Positions 1 to 10,300 of a DNA stretch of 38,991 bases are shown here, one piece after another. The DNA is from a virus, in the IMG/VR virus record IMGVR_UViG_3300017782_000063, positions 1 through 38,991 of that record; one strand, given 5' to 3'. Position 1 is the stretch's first letter. The number at the start of each line of letters is the position of its first letter. The notes under the pieces are model-generated. The model saw only the letters and a program-made list of their open reading frames with translations, was not told where the DNA came from and made no database searches. Position numbers and translations under genes: made by a program.

Positions 1-2937
1 TTGACCTTCAAACGCTTTGTTAGTAGCATCTGATATTTGTTTTTCAGCTTCAGCTTTATTCTTTACACCTAAGTTACTTAAAGCTGTATCACTAAACCTA
101 GTTGTTTCAGTAGGTTTTCTTGGGCCTTTAGGTTGTTCAGCAACTTCAACATCTGCTTCTTCTGCTACAACACCTCTAGCCTCTGTAACGTCTTCTGTAA
201 ACTCTTCACCTAAAATTCTATTAGAAGCTTCAATAGCTCTAGATGGTAGAAACTTATTTATGTAAGCTGCTAGTGGTACACCTGATTCAGGATCATACTC
301 ACTAATTAAATCTATTATACCGCGTTTACCTGTTTCTATTTCATCAGTAAGTAATTGTCTATCAAATCCTGGTGCTTCAGATCTACGCTCAACTAGTTTG
401 CTAGTAATAGGTTTAAACTGTTCTATAATTTCAAATGCTCCAGTTGTGCCTTGCTGATCGTATATTTCTTGAACTCGTTGTGAAGATTCTTCAGATCTAG
501 ATTCTTTAATTATCTGCTCATCAGTTTGCTGCTTTGCATCTTCTACTAAAGCGCCTTTAACCCCTTCTTTTGCAGCTGCTATTTGAGCTTTACCGACAGT
601 ACCTTTTTCTATAGTTCTATTATAATCTTTAATAAAATTATATACATCACGACCGTTGTTAAACTTAGTTTTAAAACCTAAAGACTGCATGGTTCTACGT
701 ATCTGATCACCTATTCTAGTAAAAACATTTTCTTTAAACTTAACATCACCAGTAGCTAAAGCATCAGAAAACAGGGTTAAAACCTCCTCCATTTGTATAC
801 TTTCTGGATCAGTAGAGTACTGTTGCAGTCTTTGCTTGAACTTACTACTTTTAATTTGATCAGGATCTATTCTTTGTAGTTCACCTAATAAAGATCTACC
901 TAAGTTAATAGCTGTTTCCGGGCTATCTTTAACTGTATTGAATAATATAACATGGCCAAATTCGTGAGCGCCTATGTTAACAGCTTTTTCTTTACCAGCT
1001 ATTTCTTTATTTATAACAACAGTTTGTTCACCTGTACTTGGGTTTTGCACAACAAACCCTTGTTGCTGTGAGGCTTTTAAATCTGCTTCAGGATCTTGTT
1101 CTTGAATAAATTTTTTAACCTGCTCAGTAGTTTCAAACTCTTTAACTGCTACACCATCTAAATTTTCTGCAGCTTTTGTTACAGCATCAATACCTCTCTG
1201 CATTCTTCTTTCAGCAGCTTCGTCAAACAGTACAGAGTTTTCACCTCTTATTTGTTTAAACTTTTCGTTAGCTAATTTTTTTACAGACTCTATTTCTTTT
1301 GGGTCTTGTATCTGTTGTCTTAATTTAGACAATTGATTTTGATTGCCAGCGTAAACTTTTAATTCAGCTGGTGTCATATTATAAAGAGCTGCATTGCTTT
1401 CCTCTCTGATGTCTTGCATCTTTTGAGTTTCATTAGCTAAAGCTTCATCTATAATTCTAACACCTTCAGGGCTATTGGCTTTGTCTCTATCGTTAAATAA
1501 CTTAGACATGTTATTTGCGATAGCAACCATCTCATTTTTACTCTCAGATGGCATTAAAATAGTTTGAGCTCTGTTAACTATAGCCTCGTCACTGTTAGCT
1601 AGAGAACCAGCTAGTGTAGTGCCACCACCCATTATACTACCTACAATACCTTCATCTACAATATTGTAAGCTTCTTTAGCCCAATCAATATCTTTATCTA
1701 AACCACCAGCCAACCCAAACACACCATACTTATCAAAAAGTAATGTTGTTACTTTTGTTGCTGCTTCAGATCCACCTTCTTTCAACGAGTTTAAACCTAG
1801 ATTTTTAACAAGAGAACCTGCGCCTCCAAGTATTAAGTCTTCCGCTGCTTTTTCAGCTCCGCTGTCTTTTAATATTTTTGCTTTACGAAGTATACCCCTT
1901 GTGACAAGTTCAAATGAAGCTTCTATAACACCAGTACCTACAGCGTTAGCTAGTAATGCGCCTGTAGATTTTTCTGGATTAGCTTCAAACTCTTCTTGAA
2001 ATTTACCACCAGCTACGCTACCAGCCAACATAGCTAAACCTCCGTAACCAGTTGCAGCAGCAACAATAGATGGTAAAGATTCTAAAGCTGCGCCAACAGC
2101 TCTCTCTCCAGCAAGTAGGTAGTTACCTTTTTCTATTTCTTCAGTTATAGTTATGTCCTCGTATTCCCTAATAGACGGCTCTAACTTAGATATAAAATCT
2201 TCATAGTTAGACGAAGGGCCTAATGAACCACCTAGCGGCGAAGTCATACCTCCAGACTTTATAAGTTGCATTATAGATTGTTTATCTTCAACTGTACCTT
2301 TATAGTCAGGATCAAAAACATCTAAAGCAGTTTCAAGTAAAGAGTACTTTAGTGTTTCCTCAAATTGACTAGCTCCTTTAGCAAACCCAGCAAAACCTCT
2401 AACGGTTCTAGCGCCGTAATTTTCTAATAAGCTAGGTTGGTTTTTTTCATCTAAAATACCTTGAGCCTTCTGATCTATCTCTTCTGGTGATATTGTATAC
2501 TCTAAAACATCATTAGCTTTATATTCGCTTTCAATTTGTTTTCTTGCTAACTCTTGTAGTCTTATTTTTTTATCGTTTGCTACGGTATCTAATGTGTCAT
2601 CGTATATTTCAAGATCTTCTATTTCATCTAGTATAAGATCTTGCTCTTGCTTGGCTTCTCTTTTTTCTAGCTCTCTTTTTCTTTGCTCACCTCTTACGCT
2701 ACGCTTTGGTTGTGATTCCGAAGAAATATCTACCGATTCTAATTCCGTAATCTCGGGTGCTTGCCCGGTTGTTGGTGTTACAGTTGCACCCTCGTCCGCA
2801 ACACCCTCTGTCTTTCCCTCGTCTTCAATCTTAATAAGACCGTACTCGCTTATGTAATCATCTAAAGACACGTTAGATTGCTTTGCAGCCTCTTCAACTT
2901 GCTGTAGTGAATACTGTTCGCCGTTTAATTCAAACAT
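1..2937 (-). CDS. Giant virion/ejection protein with HEFGH metallopeptidase-like site (3' end missing)
   Basis: The frame is open from ATG at 2937 to the left edge, giving 979 codons with no stop, so the C-terminus lies outside the window. The start lies 7 bases after the upstream stop. The N-terminus is acidic and coiled-coil-like. Around residues 260-330 there are Ala/Gly-rich stretches that could insert in membrane. Residues 658-662 read HEFGH, a zincin HExxH motif, and an EEVLTLF segment near residue 717 may supply a third ligand. The remainder is rich in Glu, Lys and Gln. As the last and largest protein of the gp13-gp16-like tail block it fits an internal 'cargo' protein ejected with DNA, comparable in position to T7 gp16 or crAss-like cargo proteins. 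The peptidase could serve cell-wall or protein processing, but activity is unproven. Large polyvalent phage proteins with zincin domains are the main family comparison. Confidence 0.75.
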   Translation of the reverse strand, partial: MFELNGEQYSLQQVEEAAKQSNVSLDDYISEYGLIKIEDEGKTEGVADEGATVTPTTGQAPEITELESVDISSESQPKRSVRGEQRKRELEKREAKQEQDLILDEIEDLEIYDDTLDTVANDKKIRLQELARKQIESEYKANDVLEYTISPEEIDQKAQGILDEKNQPSLLENYGARTVRGFAGFAKGASQFEETLKYSLLETALDVFDPDYKGTVEDKQSIMQLIKSGGMTSPLGGSLGPSSNYEDFISKLEPSIREYEDITITEEIEKGNYLLAGERAVGAALESLPSIVAAATGYGGLAMLAGSVAGGKFQEEFEANPEKSTGALLANAVGTGVIEASFELVTRGILRKAKILKDSGAEKAAEDLILGGAGSLVKNLGLNSLKEGGSEAATKVTTLLFDKYGVFGLAGGLDKDIDWAKEAYNIVDEGIVGSIMGGGTTLAGSLANSDEAIVNRAQTILMPSESKNEMVAIANNMSKLFNDRDKANSPEGVRIIDEALANETQKMQDIREESNAALYNMTPAELKVYAGNQNQLSKLRQQIQDPKEIESVKKLANEKFKQIRGENSVLFDEAAERRMQRGIDAVTKAAENLDGVAVKEFETTEQVKKFIQEQDPEADLKASQQQGFVVQNPSTGEQTVVINKEIAGKEKAVNIGAHEFGHVILFNTVKDSPETAINLGRSLLGELQRIDPDQIKSSKFKQRLQQYSTDPESIQMEEVLTLFSDALATGDVKFKENVFTRIGDQIRRTMQSLGFKTKFNNGRDVYNFIKDYNRTIEKGTVGKAQIAAAKEGVKGALVEDAKQQTDEQIIKESRSEESSQRVQEIYDQQGTTGAFEIIEQFKPITSKLVERRSEAPGFDRQLLTDEIETGKRGIIDLISEYDPESGVPLAAYINKFLPSRAIEASNRILGEEFTEDVTEARGVVAEEADVEVAEQPKGPRKPTETTRFSDTALSNLGVKNKAEAEKQISDATNKAFEGQ

Positions 2938-2944
2938 AATTTTA

Positions 2945-4555
2945 TTATTTTTTAATAGGTAAGTTACCTGTAGATATACCTGGCAAGAAGGTTTCTATTT
3001 GGGGAAAACCTTTTGTTTCGACTAACTTAAATATTTCTTTTTTAGTGTTGTCGTCTACGTCAAGAGCTTCAACAAAAGATCTAGCTCTTTCTGGATCTGT
3101 TAAATCGTAAGTCATTTGACTTGTAGTTTGATCGCCACGCACAGTGCCAACCTTGTAAGTAAGATCTATGACAAGACCTTCTTTACCACCACTAACAGAC
3201 GGCGTACCAATAGAAACATCTAGTATTTCTTTACCTCCATGCTTCTTGTTTTTAAAGTAGTTAACTGGATCTGAACTTATATCTTTAAATATTTGATTAG
3301 CTCTACTGCTTGCGTCTGCTTCTATTTCTTCTGTTCTGCTTTTACGTCTAGTACTACCAGCTAAATAATCTTGTTTAGGCCCTACTAAATCGTAAGCATA
3401 ATCTCTAAATAAAGATTCGTATACGCCTTGAGACTCCATTGTCCACTTAGAACCACCTATATTGCTATCACCTATTTGTAAATCATAATCAACTAACTGA
3501 CCGTAAGTTTTATCAGTACCAGCAAGCTTAGCACTTGCGTCTATTTTTCCATCTTTTATTTGCGTAACAAGCCAAGGTCTTATTTCTTGCGTCCAGTCTA
3601 TGTTTGCTAGATTACCGGACTTTAAGTTACCTTGAGCTATAGGTGTAACTGACGCAGCTATATCACTCATTAATCTAGTTTTGTCTATAGGAGTTTGCTG
3701 TTGTATTAGTCCTGACTCTAAAGTAACTTCACCCATATCATCTAAAACTAAATAGTTATCTGTAACGCTACCGTCTGATTTAAATATTTTTTTATCTTTC
3801 AAAGAGTTTCTTATGTCACCGTCTGTTTCAGGTGATATCTCTGGAGTGAAACCAAATATTTGAGCCGCAGGTCCGTGTATACCTTCTTCGCCATACTCCT
3901 CTCTAATTCTATCACTATTATAGTGCACCATCCAACTACCAGGTTTTCCATTTTCACCATGCGCATAATACATTTCTTCAGTTATATTATCACCTATACC
4001 TTGCCTAGCTTGCATTACAGAAACATATCTACGCATTAAACTATTGTCTTCACCTGTAAGAGCGGCACCACCTTGCTGACCGATGTTGTTAAAGCTACCA
4101 GCGTAGTTATCCGTAAAATCTTTATCTGATGCTTTACCTAGCTCTATCATAGATATATACTCACTAAGCTCAGATTCTTTTTGAGCTTGAGACGCGAGTA
4201 TAGATCTTTGTTCATCTCTAGTGTTAGATTTTCTAGCAGCTAGCTGATAATCTGTTATTTCATTTAAGTATCTATCAGCTGTTTGATATGTTGTAGGGTT
4301 ATTTACACCTAGCGTTTTTAAGTTTTGACGAACTTGATTTGATCTAGTCGTGTAGAAGTTTTGTGCGTAGTCAAGATCAGAACGTAGTTTTTTGTTAGCT
4401 TCGCTTTCAGCGTCCTTTTTAGCTTTTAATCTATCTTGATATTGCCTGTTCATGTTAGCAGACATGTCAGCAAATATCTTAGCCATGTTTGGCTGAGCTA
4501 CTTGACCTGGTGCTTTAACCGATTGATATTGTCTATTAAATGTTGGTAGTGCCAT
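2945..4555 (-). CDS. Coiled-coil internal virion protein (gp15-like position)
   Basis: A 536-residue protein with ATG start 11 bases after the preceding gene. It begins MALPTFNRQYQSV, followed by about 130 residues of highly charged, Gln/Lys/Glu-rich helix with coiled-coil character. A mixed region follows, then a more beta-rich C-terminal third. No enzyme motif is visible. Its place between the Gly/Ala-rich small internal protein and the giant zincin protein matches the position of T7 gp15, an inner-core/ejectosome protein, but I cannot claim sequence homology. The short N-terminal FNRQY motif also appears inside the 195-residue protein at about 27.7 kb, suggesting a shared docking or processing signal. 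Virion internal protein is the best guess. A tail structural role is the alternative. Confidence 0.6.
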   Translation of the reverse strand: MALPTFNRQYQSVKAPGQVAQPNMAKIFADMSANMNRQYQDRLKAKKDAESEANKKLRSDLDYAQNFYTTRSNQVRQNLKTLGVNNPTTYQTADRYLNEITDYQLAARKSNTRDEQRSILASQAQKESELSEYISMIELGKASDKDFTDNYAGSFNNIGQQGGAALTGEDNSLMRRYVSVMQARQGIGDNITEEMYYAHGENGKPGSWMVHYNSDRIREEYGEEGIHGPAAQIFGFTPEISPETDGDIRNSLKDKKIFKSDGSVTDNYLVLDDMGEVTLESGLIQQQTPIDKTRLMSDIAASVTPIAQGNLKSGNLANIDWTQEIRPWLVTQIKDGKIDASAKLAGTDKTYGQLVDYDLQIGDSNIGGSKWTMESQGVYESLFRDYAYDLVGPKQDYLAGSTRRKSRTEEIEADASSRANQIFKDISSDPVNYFKNKKHGGKEILDVSIGTPSVSGGKEGLVIDLTYKVGTVRGDQTTSQMTYDLTDPERARSFVEALDVDDNTKKEIFKLVETKGFPQIETFLPGISTGNLPIKK

Positions 4556-4566
4556 ATCTTATATTA

Positions 4567-5388
4567 TTAACCAAATGCAGCAGCACCTAAATTACCTAAG
4601 CCTTGACCTAGGTTTCCAAGTGCTGTCATTGTACCTGAGGCAGCGGCAGATTGAGCTTGCTGCGCCCCTGTTACTTGTGAATTTAATCTGTTTAAATCGT
4701 CAATAGTTCTACGTTCTTCTTGGGCAAACATATATTCCGTACCCATAGCTTCAGCGTTTTGCGTACGTTGACCTTCTTGATATAGCGCAGCTTGACGTCT
4801 TTGCCCTTCAGACATTTGTGCAGCCTCAACTCTTTGGCCTTCACCTATCTGTATGCCTTGTATTCTAGATTTTTCAGCTGCAACTCTAGCTTGTAAGTCA
4901 GCTTCACCTTGAGCTTTTAGTGAAGCATTTTGTTGTTCTTGTTTTTGTATGTCAGCGGATATACCTTTTTTGCTAGCTAATGCAGCTTGAGCTAAAGCAG
5001 TAGCTCCACCAGCACTAGCGCCAGTAGCTGCTAACGTGTCCAATGTATTTGCTAAAGATATATCAGCTTGCTCTGCTTGAAACTCTGCAGCTTCAGTTGC
5101 AACACCTACGTTAGCAAACGGGTTAGAAAAAGATCCACTCATATCTACAGCTTTACCTGACTGATCTGTAACAAGACCAGACAAGTCAGCAAATGTATCA
5201 GATAAGTCTGTGATGCCTTCATAAGGATTTACAATATCAGGACGCTGGTTCTTAACAGTTTCCATTTCACCTTTAAGTTTTTTTTCTCTATCTCTAGCTC
5301 TTTTAGCCTGCTTTTCAGCGTATGCTATTTGCATGGCAGCTGTTGCTACCTGAGCTCCAGCTTGCGCAACTCCTCCTGCATCTCCCAT
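4567..5388 (-). CDS. Internal virion protein, gp14-like, Gly/Ala/Gln-rich coiled coil
   Basis: A 273-residue protein starting one base after the stop of the upstream GNAT-like gene. The N-terminus (residues 1-30) is Ala-rich and amphipathic and is followed by a basic helix. Residues 105-235 form a long Ala/Gln/Glu-rich helical stretch. Within it, between about residues 175 and 215, an imperfect repeat of the type GEGQRxxAAQ recurs three to four times. The C-terminus is a small glycine-zipper-like tail (LGNLGQGLGNLGAAAFG). These features resemble T7 gp14-type internal core proteins, which enter the outer membrane during DNA ejection. Gene order (139-residue GNAT-like gene before it, larger coiled-coil proteins after) supports this. 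The assignment rests on order and composition rather than on a recognised domain. Confidence 0.6.
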   Translation of the reverse strand: MGDAGGVAQAGAQVATAAMQIAYAEKQAKRARDREKKLKGEMETVKNQRPDIVNPYEGITDLSDTFADLSGLVTDQSGKAVDMSGSFSNPFANVGVATEAAEFQAEQADISLANTLDTLAATGASAGGATALAQAALASKKGISADIQKQEQQNASLKAQGEADLQARVAAEKSRIQGIQIGEGQRVEAAQMSEGQRRQAALYQEGQRTQNAEAMGTEYMFAQEERRTIDDLNRLNSQVTGAQQAQSAAASGTMTALGNLGQGLGNLGAAAFG

Positions 5389-5389
5389 A

Positions 5390-5809
5390 TTAAACTAATA
5401 TTTTCATGTAATGATCTTCACATATTAAACCTGTGCAAGACCACCCAACTTTTTCTAAAAATCTTTTATATTTTGCTTCACCTACTGTGGTTGCCAATAT
5501 GGCTATATCTAATTTTTTACAATACTCTTCTATAGTTTCAAAAACAAAAGCTAACCCGCCAGCCGTTGCTTCAACATCTTTATCTCCAAGAGGAAATACA
5601 GTAAAACCCAAATGATCAGCAACAAATAAAGACGTACAATAAACATCTTTACCTTTTTCTTTTAAAACAAAAACATCCCAAGGCATAAGCTCTATAGGAA
5701 CTATATTAAAGTTATGTTTTTTAGCCCACTCCAACATTGTTGGATAAAAAGATTGAGCGTTTTCTAGTCTACATTCCCACTCTTTTTCTTCGTTAATATT
5801 TAATATCAT
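5390..5809 (-). CDS. GNAT-like acetyltransferase-fold protein in gp13-like position
   Basis: A 139-residue protein. The C-terminal half has the feel of a GNAT fold: hydrophobic strands, a central helix, then a segment ending in ...KRFLEKVGWSCTGLI followed by a last strand. The P-loop acetyl-CoA motif (R/QxxGxG/A) is not clear, so enzymatic activity is doubtful. The length matches T7 internal virion protein gp13 (about 138 residues), and the gene sits just before a gp14-like gene. Podoviruses often carry a GNAT-like protein here. ATG start follows the upstream stop by 10 bases through an A/T-only leader. Likely role: virion assembly factor or ejectosome-associated protein. A protein-modifying acetyltransferase is the alternative. 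Confidence 0.55.
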   Translation of the reverse strand: MILNINEEKEWECRLENAQSFYPTMLEWAKKHNFNIVPIELMPWDVFVLKEKGKDVYCTSLFVADHLGFTVFPLGDKDVEATAGGLAFVFETIEEYCKKLDIAILATTVGEAKYKRFLEKVGWSCTGLICEDHYMKILV

Positions 5810-5819
5810 TTAATTTAAT

Positions 5820-7295
5820 TTAATAGTTTGAAGCTACAAACTCTGATGAAACAGCAAACAGCTCTTTCATTTTACCGAAGTCTGTACTACCATCTACAGA
5901 CATTTTAACTGTAGCAAAATAACCTTTTATACCTGTAACAGCGCCACCAAAAGATATTTCACCAGGCGCTGGCTGTGAATTGTTTACTAAGTTAGCAACA
6001 TATCTATTTTCTTGACGATCAAAACCAGCGTGATATATAGGTGGAACTAATTGTCCTGGATAAACCCTGCCAAGTGAATCGTAAGCTCCTTCATTATAAC
6101 TATATATAGACTGAGTTGTATCGTTAGTCTCTATGGTATCATAGTTTTCTGGCTGACCATAGCTTGGTATACCTTTACCAGTTGGGTCAGACGTAAAGCT
6201 TTCAACTTGCCAACCGTTAGACCCTTCGTAAGATATTGTTTTAAAATTCTTTTGTATACTAGGGTTTGGATTAAATATAAACGTTATGCTAGGGTTTTGA
6301 TATTCACCATAAAATGTAGCTCTATTAGTAGTTACATCGCTAGCACTGTGCATGTATACACCTTTATTTATATTAACTTGATTTACAGAATCACTTATAA
6401 AGCTGGCGTCTTTAGGTACTGTATAAAAAGAACCTTTAATGCTAAACATAGAAACTGGTTTATAAGAATAAAAACTAGTCCAACCTCTTACTTCTTCGTC
6501 ATACGAAATTGTTTTAAACTTATTACTTTCTGCCGGCTGTAAAGATAAAACATATTGTTTAGTATAATTATCCCAACCACCATAAACTTTACCAGTTGAT
6601 TGTACAGTATCTAAATCAGTTAATTGATCTCTAAAAAAGTCTTTCATACCATAAGCTGATATCTCTGTAAGACCATCTTGAGACAAACGCATCACCGCGT
6701 TTCTATCTTTATCTGTAAAGTATTTTCTATAACCAAACACAGCGAAGCTTTCTGGATTTCTACTTATACCATAGTTACCAGCGTAAGGTACAATTTGACC
6801 TATAACTAAATTAGTAGATGTAACAGATCCTTGACCTTCAGCTGAATATATAGCGTCTTTGTCTATAAGAGCCCTGTTAACTTTGCTTTCTTGAAATACA
6901 ATTAAGTTAGTATCTTCAGCGTATAGCTTTTGTATACTGCCATTAGCAGGATCCACTGCTTTTGTTATGTCTTCACCTACACTAAATACATTTGTTTTAT
7001 TAATACCTGTTCTAGAATTAAATATACCAGAGTATATGAGCGCATTTATTCTTTTAGAAGAGTTTGGTTCTTCTTCTATTAAATAAGCTCTAGCCCCAAA
7101 ACTAACTGAAGTGTTGTTGTAACCACCTTTTATTCTAGCCTCTTCAACAAACCACTCTTTATTGTTGTTGTCAACGCCTGATTGAGGGTAAGTATTATCA
7201 CCTCTTGATCCATTCCAAACGGGACTACCATCATTAGCTGTAGTCTTCCTAAGAACAAAGGAGTTAAAATATTTTACTTCAATTATAGCTGCCAT
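5820..7295 (-). CDS. Tail muzzle/propeller-like structural protein
   Basis: A 491-residue, beta-rich protein with many Tyr, Ser, Gly and Asn and no enzymatic motif. The central part (about residues 130-220) contains a conserved-looking block: an IVFQESKV-type strand, then IYSAEGQGSVTSTNLVIGQI, then a segment with NPESFAVFGYRKYFTDKDRNAV and a further DGLTEISAYGMKDFF. I associate this block with tail 'stabilisation/muzzle' proteins of crAss-like and related aquatic phages, probably a beta-propeller. It follows the 1801-residue tail protein with a 29-base A/T-rich gap. In relatives the two parts may be joined in one protein, so this could be the split distal half of a muzzle. Confidence is good for virion tail protein and moderate for the exact part. 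Confidence 0.65.
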   Translation of the reverse strand: MAAIIEVKYFNSFVLRKTTANDGSPVWNGSRGDNTYPQSGVDNNNKEWFVEEARIKGGYNNTSVSFGARAYLIEEEPNSSKRINALIYSGIFNSRTGINKTNVFSVGEDITKAVDPANGSIQKLYAEDTNLIVFQESKVNRALIDKDAIYSAEGQGSVTSTNLVIGQIVPYAGNYGISRNPESFAVFGYRKYFTDKDRNAVMRLSQDGLTEISAYGMKDFFRDQLTDLDTVQSTGKVYGGWDNYTKQYVLSLQPAESNKFKTISYDEEVRGWTSFYSYKPVSMFSIKGSFYTVPKDASFISDSVNQVNINKGVYMHSASDVTTNRATFYGEYQNPSITFIFNPNPSIQKNFKTISYEGSNGWQVESFTSDPTGKGIPSYGQPENYDTIETNDTTQSIYSYNEGAYDSLGRVYPGQLVPPIYHAGFDRQENRYVANLVNNSQPAPGEISFGGAVTGIKGYFATVKMSVDGSTDFGKMKELFAVSSEFVASNY

Positions 7296-7324
7296 ATTTT
7301 ATTATCACTTGTTATGTCTATATA

Positions 7325-10300
7325 TTACAATTCAAAAATAGTAGAAGTTGCATAAACCGCCGCTGAATTACCGTTAGCAGTATATCTTTGCACTAGTGAA
7401 TAAGAGTATATTTTCCCCGCTGGAACATTTAAAAATCCTTTTGTTGTCCATTCATCAGCAGGTATAATTTCACCATTAACTTCTACCTCTATATTTTCAG
7501 GTTGATAAGCAGGAAGAAAAGATTGATTAGAACTATATTGTATTTCTGTGCCCATCGGTCTTGTACATTCTTGGCATCCTCCATACCCATATGTTGTAAT
7601 ACATTCGCCGTCACTTGGTGTAGGCCATTTATTAGATCTTATAATTATTCTACCTACACTTTCTACGCTTAATATAGTTTCAGCTACATCTTGAGCACCA
7701 ATTGTGCATATGTAACCTGATGTACTTCCAGAGGGTCCTGGTATAGGACCACCCTCACTGCCTTTATTTATAGAAACACCTAACCTTATAGGCGCATTAA
7801 TATTTTGACCAGCTGTTACTTGCAATGTTCCGGTTATTTCTTTTTCAAACGTATTGCTATTTGAAGGTAAAGTTTCGGATGTTTCAATAACTTTACCACT
7901 ACCGTATACAATTTTTCTAGACTGAATACTAGAGTCTTTACTAACAAACTCGCTAGGCTTAGAAGTTCCTTTTACTTTTTTACCACTTTTAAATTCAGCT
8001 ATCCATCTTCTATCATCATTAGTATCTCTTGGACTTATTATTAGCTCTTCACCTCTACCATGAGCATGCGAGTTGTCAGATCTATTGTAACCAAAAGTTA
8101 AATCAAAAGTTTGGGCTGTCATAAACGCTGTGGCTTCAGTGTCTATTCTACCTACAACTGGACTTCCGAGGGGTGAAAAAGATCTATAACCTGTAAAGTT
8201 TAAAAGTTTAGTACATTTTTCGTCTTCGTAAAATCTAGTAACATATTTACAATGCCACTCTCTAGCGTAAACCTCTTTAACAGGATCGTCGTAAGAAGCT
8301 TCCAAAGCAGATTCCCAATTTATATCACCTATTTTATACGCGTATGATATAGGGTTTTGTAAATCAAAAGCACCTGAATTTTCCATACAAGCTCTATCTA
8401 CACCTACAGGATTATAAAAATCCCCATAAGACATATATACACCAGGACTTTTGTACTTTGCAGCAACTGGATTTTTAATTTTTTCATTACAATTAGTCGG
8501 TGTTGGAGTTAATAAGCCAGAGGTATTATCACCACAGTCTGTATTTGATGAAACTGGCGCTGGAAAAGTACCATAAGGATATCTAATTAATAATCTATAA
8601 TCACCGTATTTTGGATCACCAAAATAAATTTGATCTTTACCAACAACAAACGTGGTTATTTTTTCAGAAGCAGGTTGACCTATAGAATATGTTTTTTGTG
8701 GGTCTACAGTGTTGGTAAATAAATCTCTATCGCTGTCAGCTTTCCATAGTTGAAAATTAACTTGCGATATATTTTGAGTAGGTATAATACTAGCTACAGC
8801 ATCACCAATTGTTAAATCTGAATTATCTTTATTTAATATAACGCCAGCGCCGTTGTAAGTATCACCAAATGTTAGTCTAGGTTGTACGCTAGCTTGTTGC
8901 GTACCGCCAAACAAACACTCATTACCTTCCACATCTATTGCTGTAACCCAGTTATTTGGGTAATCTGGCGACTCCGTATCTCTGTACTGCAAAGCTATAG
9001 GAATTCCTAATTTAGCAATAGAGTTGCCGCTAAAACCTTTATTGCAATAATACGTGTCATAAGCGGAAAAAGCGAATATATTATCGTTAAGATTTGGTGG
9101 TACAATATAGCTAAATTGACTAGAGTAATGACGAACTTGTATAAACATGCTACCCTCTTTCAAGTTAGTACCTTGGAAATCATTTGGATTTGGGTTAGTT
9201 GTTTGAGTGTATTGGCCATCTCCAGATGGACCTATATAAGGTGCCTCTAAAGCTGGCATCCAAAAGAAAGTGTTAGGATTACCAGAATAACCAGTGCTTA
9301 TATTAGATTTACTTGTAAAATTAGCATTAGAAAAAGTATAACCTGAACACTCAGTATTAACCATGTTTTGAAAAACAACGTCTCCATCAGCGCTTATTGT
9401 TGCTGGTAAAGAATTTAATATACCTGCTGATCTATCAAAAGGTTCATTGTTTTGCGCGTTTGATGGATCTGATACCCAAAAATACCCAGAACTTTGTTGG
9501 TTTTTTGAAAGCAAAACACCTTCACCTAAAGATCTACCTAGTATAATTGATCCTAAATCTCCAACTGAAACGCTTGATACATTGTTAGTACACCAAACGT
9601 CATCATTAACTTTTTCGTAATTTGGTACTCCATCGCCGTTAGTTAATACATCGGCTATTATTTGTACGTTATGCGTCGCTTGACCGCCAGCATCTTTTAA
9701 CACAATTGTTAAATTAAATGTACCTCCAACATCATCTGTCGTAGTAAATAAAACACCAGTGTTAGCTCCTATAGAAAAGTTATTGTTAGTATCACCTTGA
9801 ATAGACCATTCTAAACCTACTTGCTTAGCGTTATCGACATTACTTATAGTTCCATTAACACCTTTAAATTCATATATAGATTGTTCAGATACATTTATAT
9901 TAAAAGTTGTTGGAAGTTCTGTATTTGGATCACCATCGCTAGCTAATATAGTAGGATTTACATTTCTTAATCTATTATTAGGTTGAACAAAATCAGTGTT
10001 AGCGTCAGGTGAAGCCACGGAGCTGAAGTTAAAAACAAACTCGTAGTTATCTGTAGATGGTGAAGTTGAAGAATAAACAAATTCTTTTTTAGTTTTAACA
10101 TGATAACTATCGTACGCTAATGTACCGCCTCCTGGTATAGTTTGATTTTTGTCAACTTTAACTACATCAAACTTATCTTTAACACTTTCGTCTTGGGGAT
10201 TGAAAACATTCCAACTGTTTAGTATAGAATCGTTTATAGGTACAAAACCTGTAGCATCAGTAGTTTCAGGATAAAAGTTACCAGTAACAACGGTGCCTAT

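Noticed and set aside
6207-6542. A 111-codon plus-strand frame opposite the muzzle-like gene
   Set aside because: No leader, no neighbour on that strand, and the minus-strand frame is a clear structural gene.
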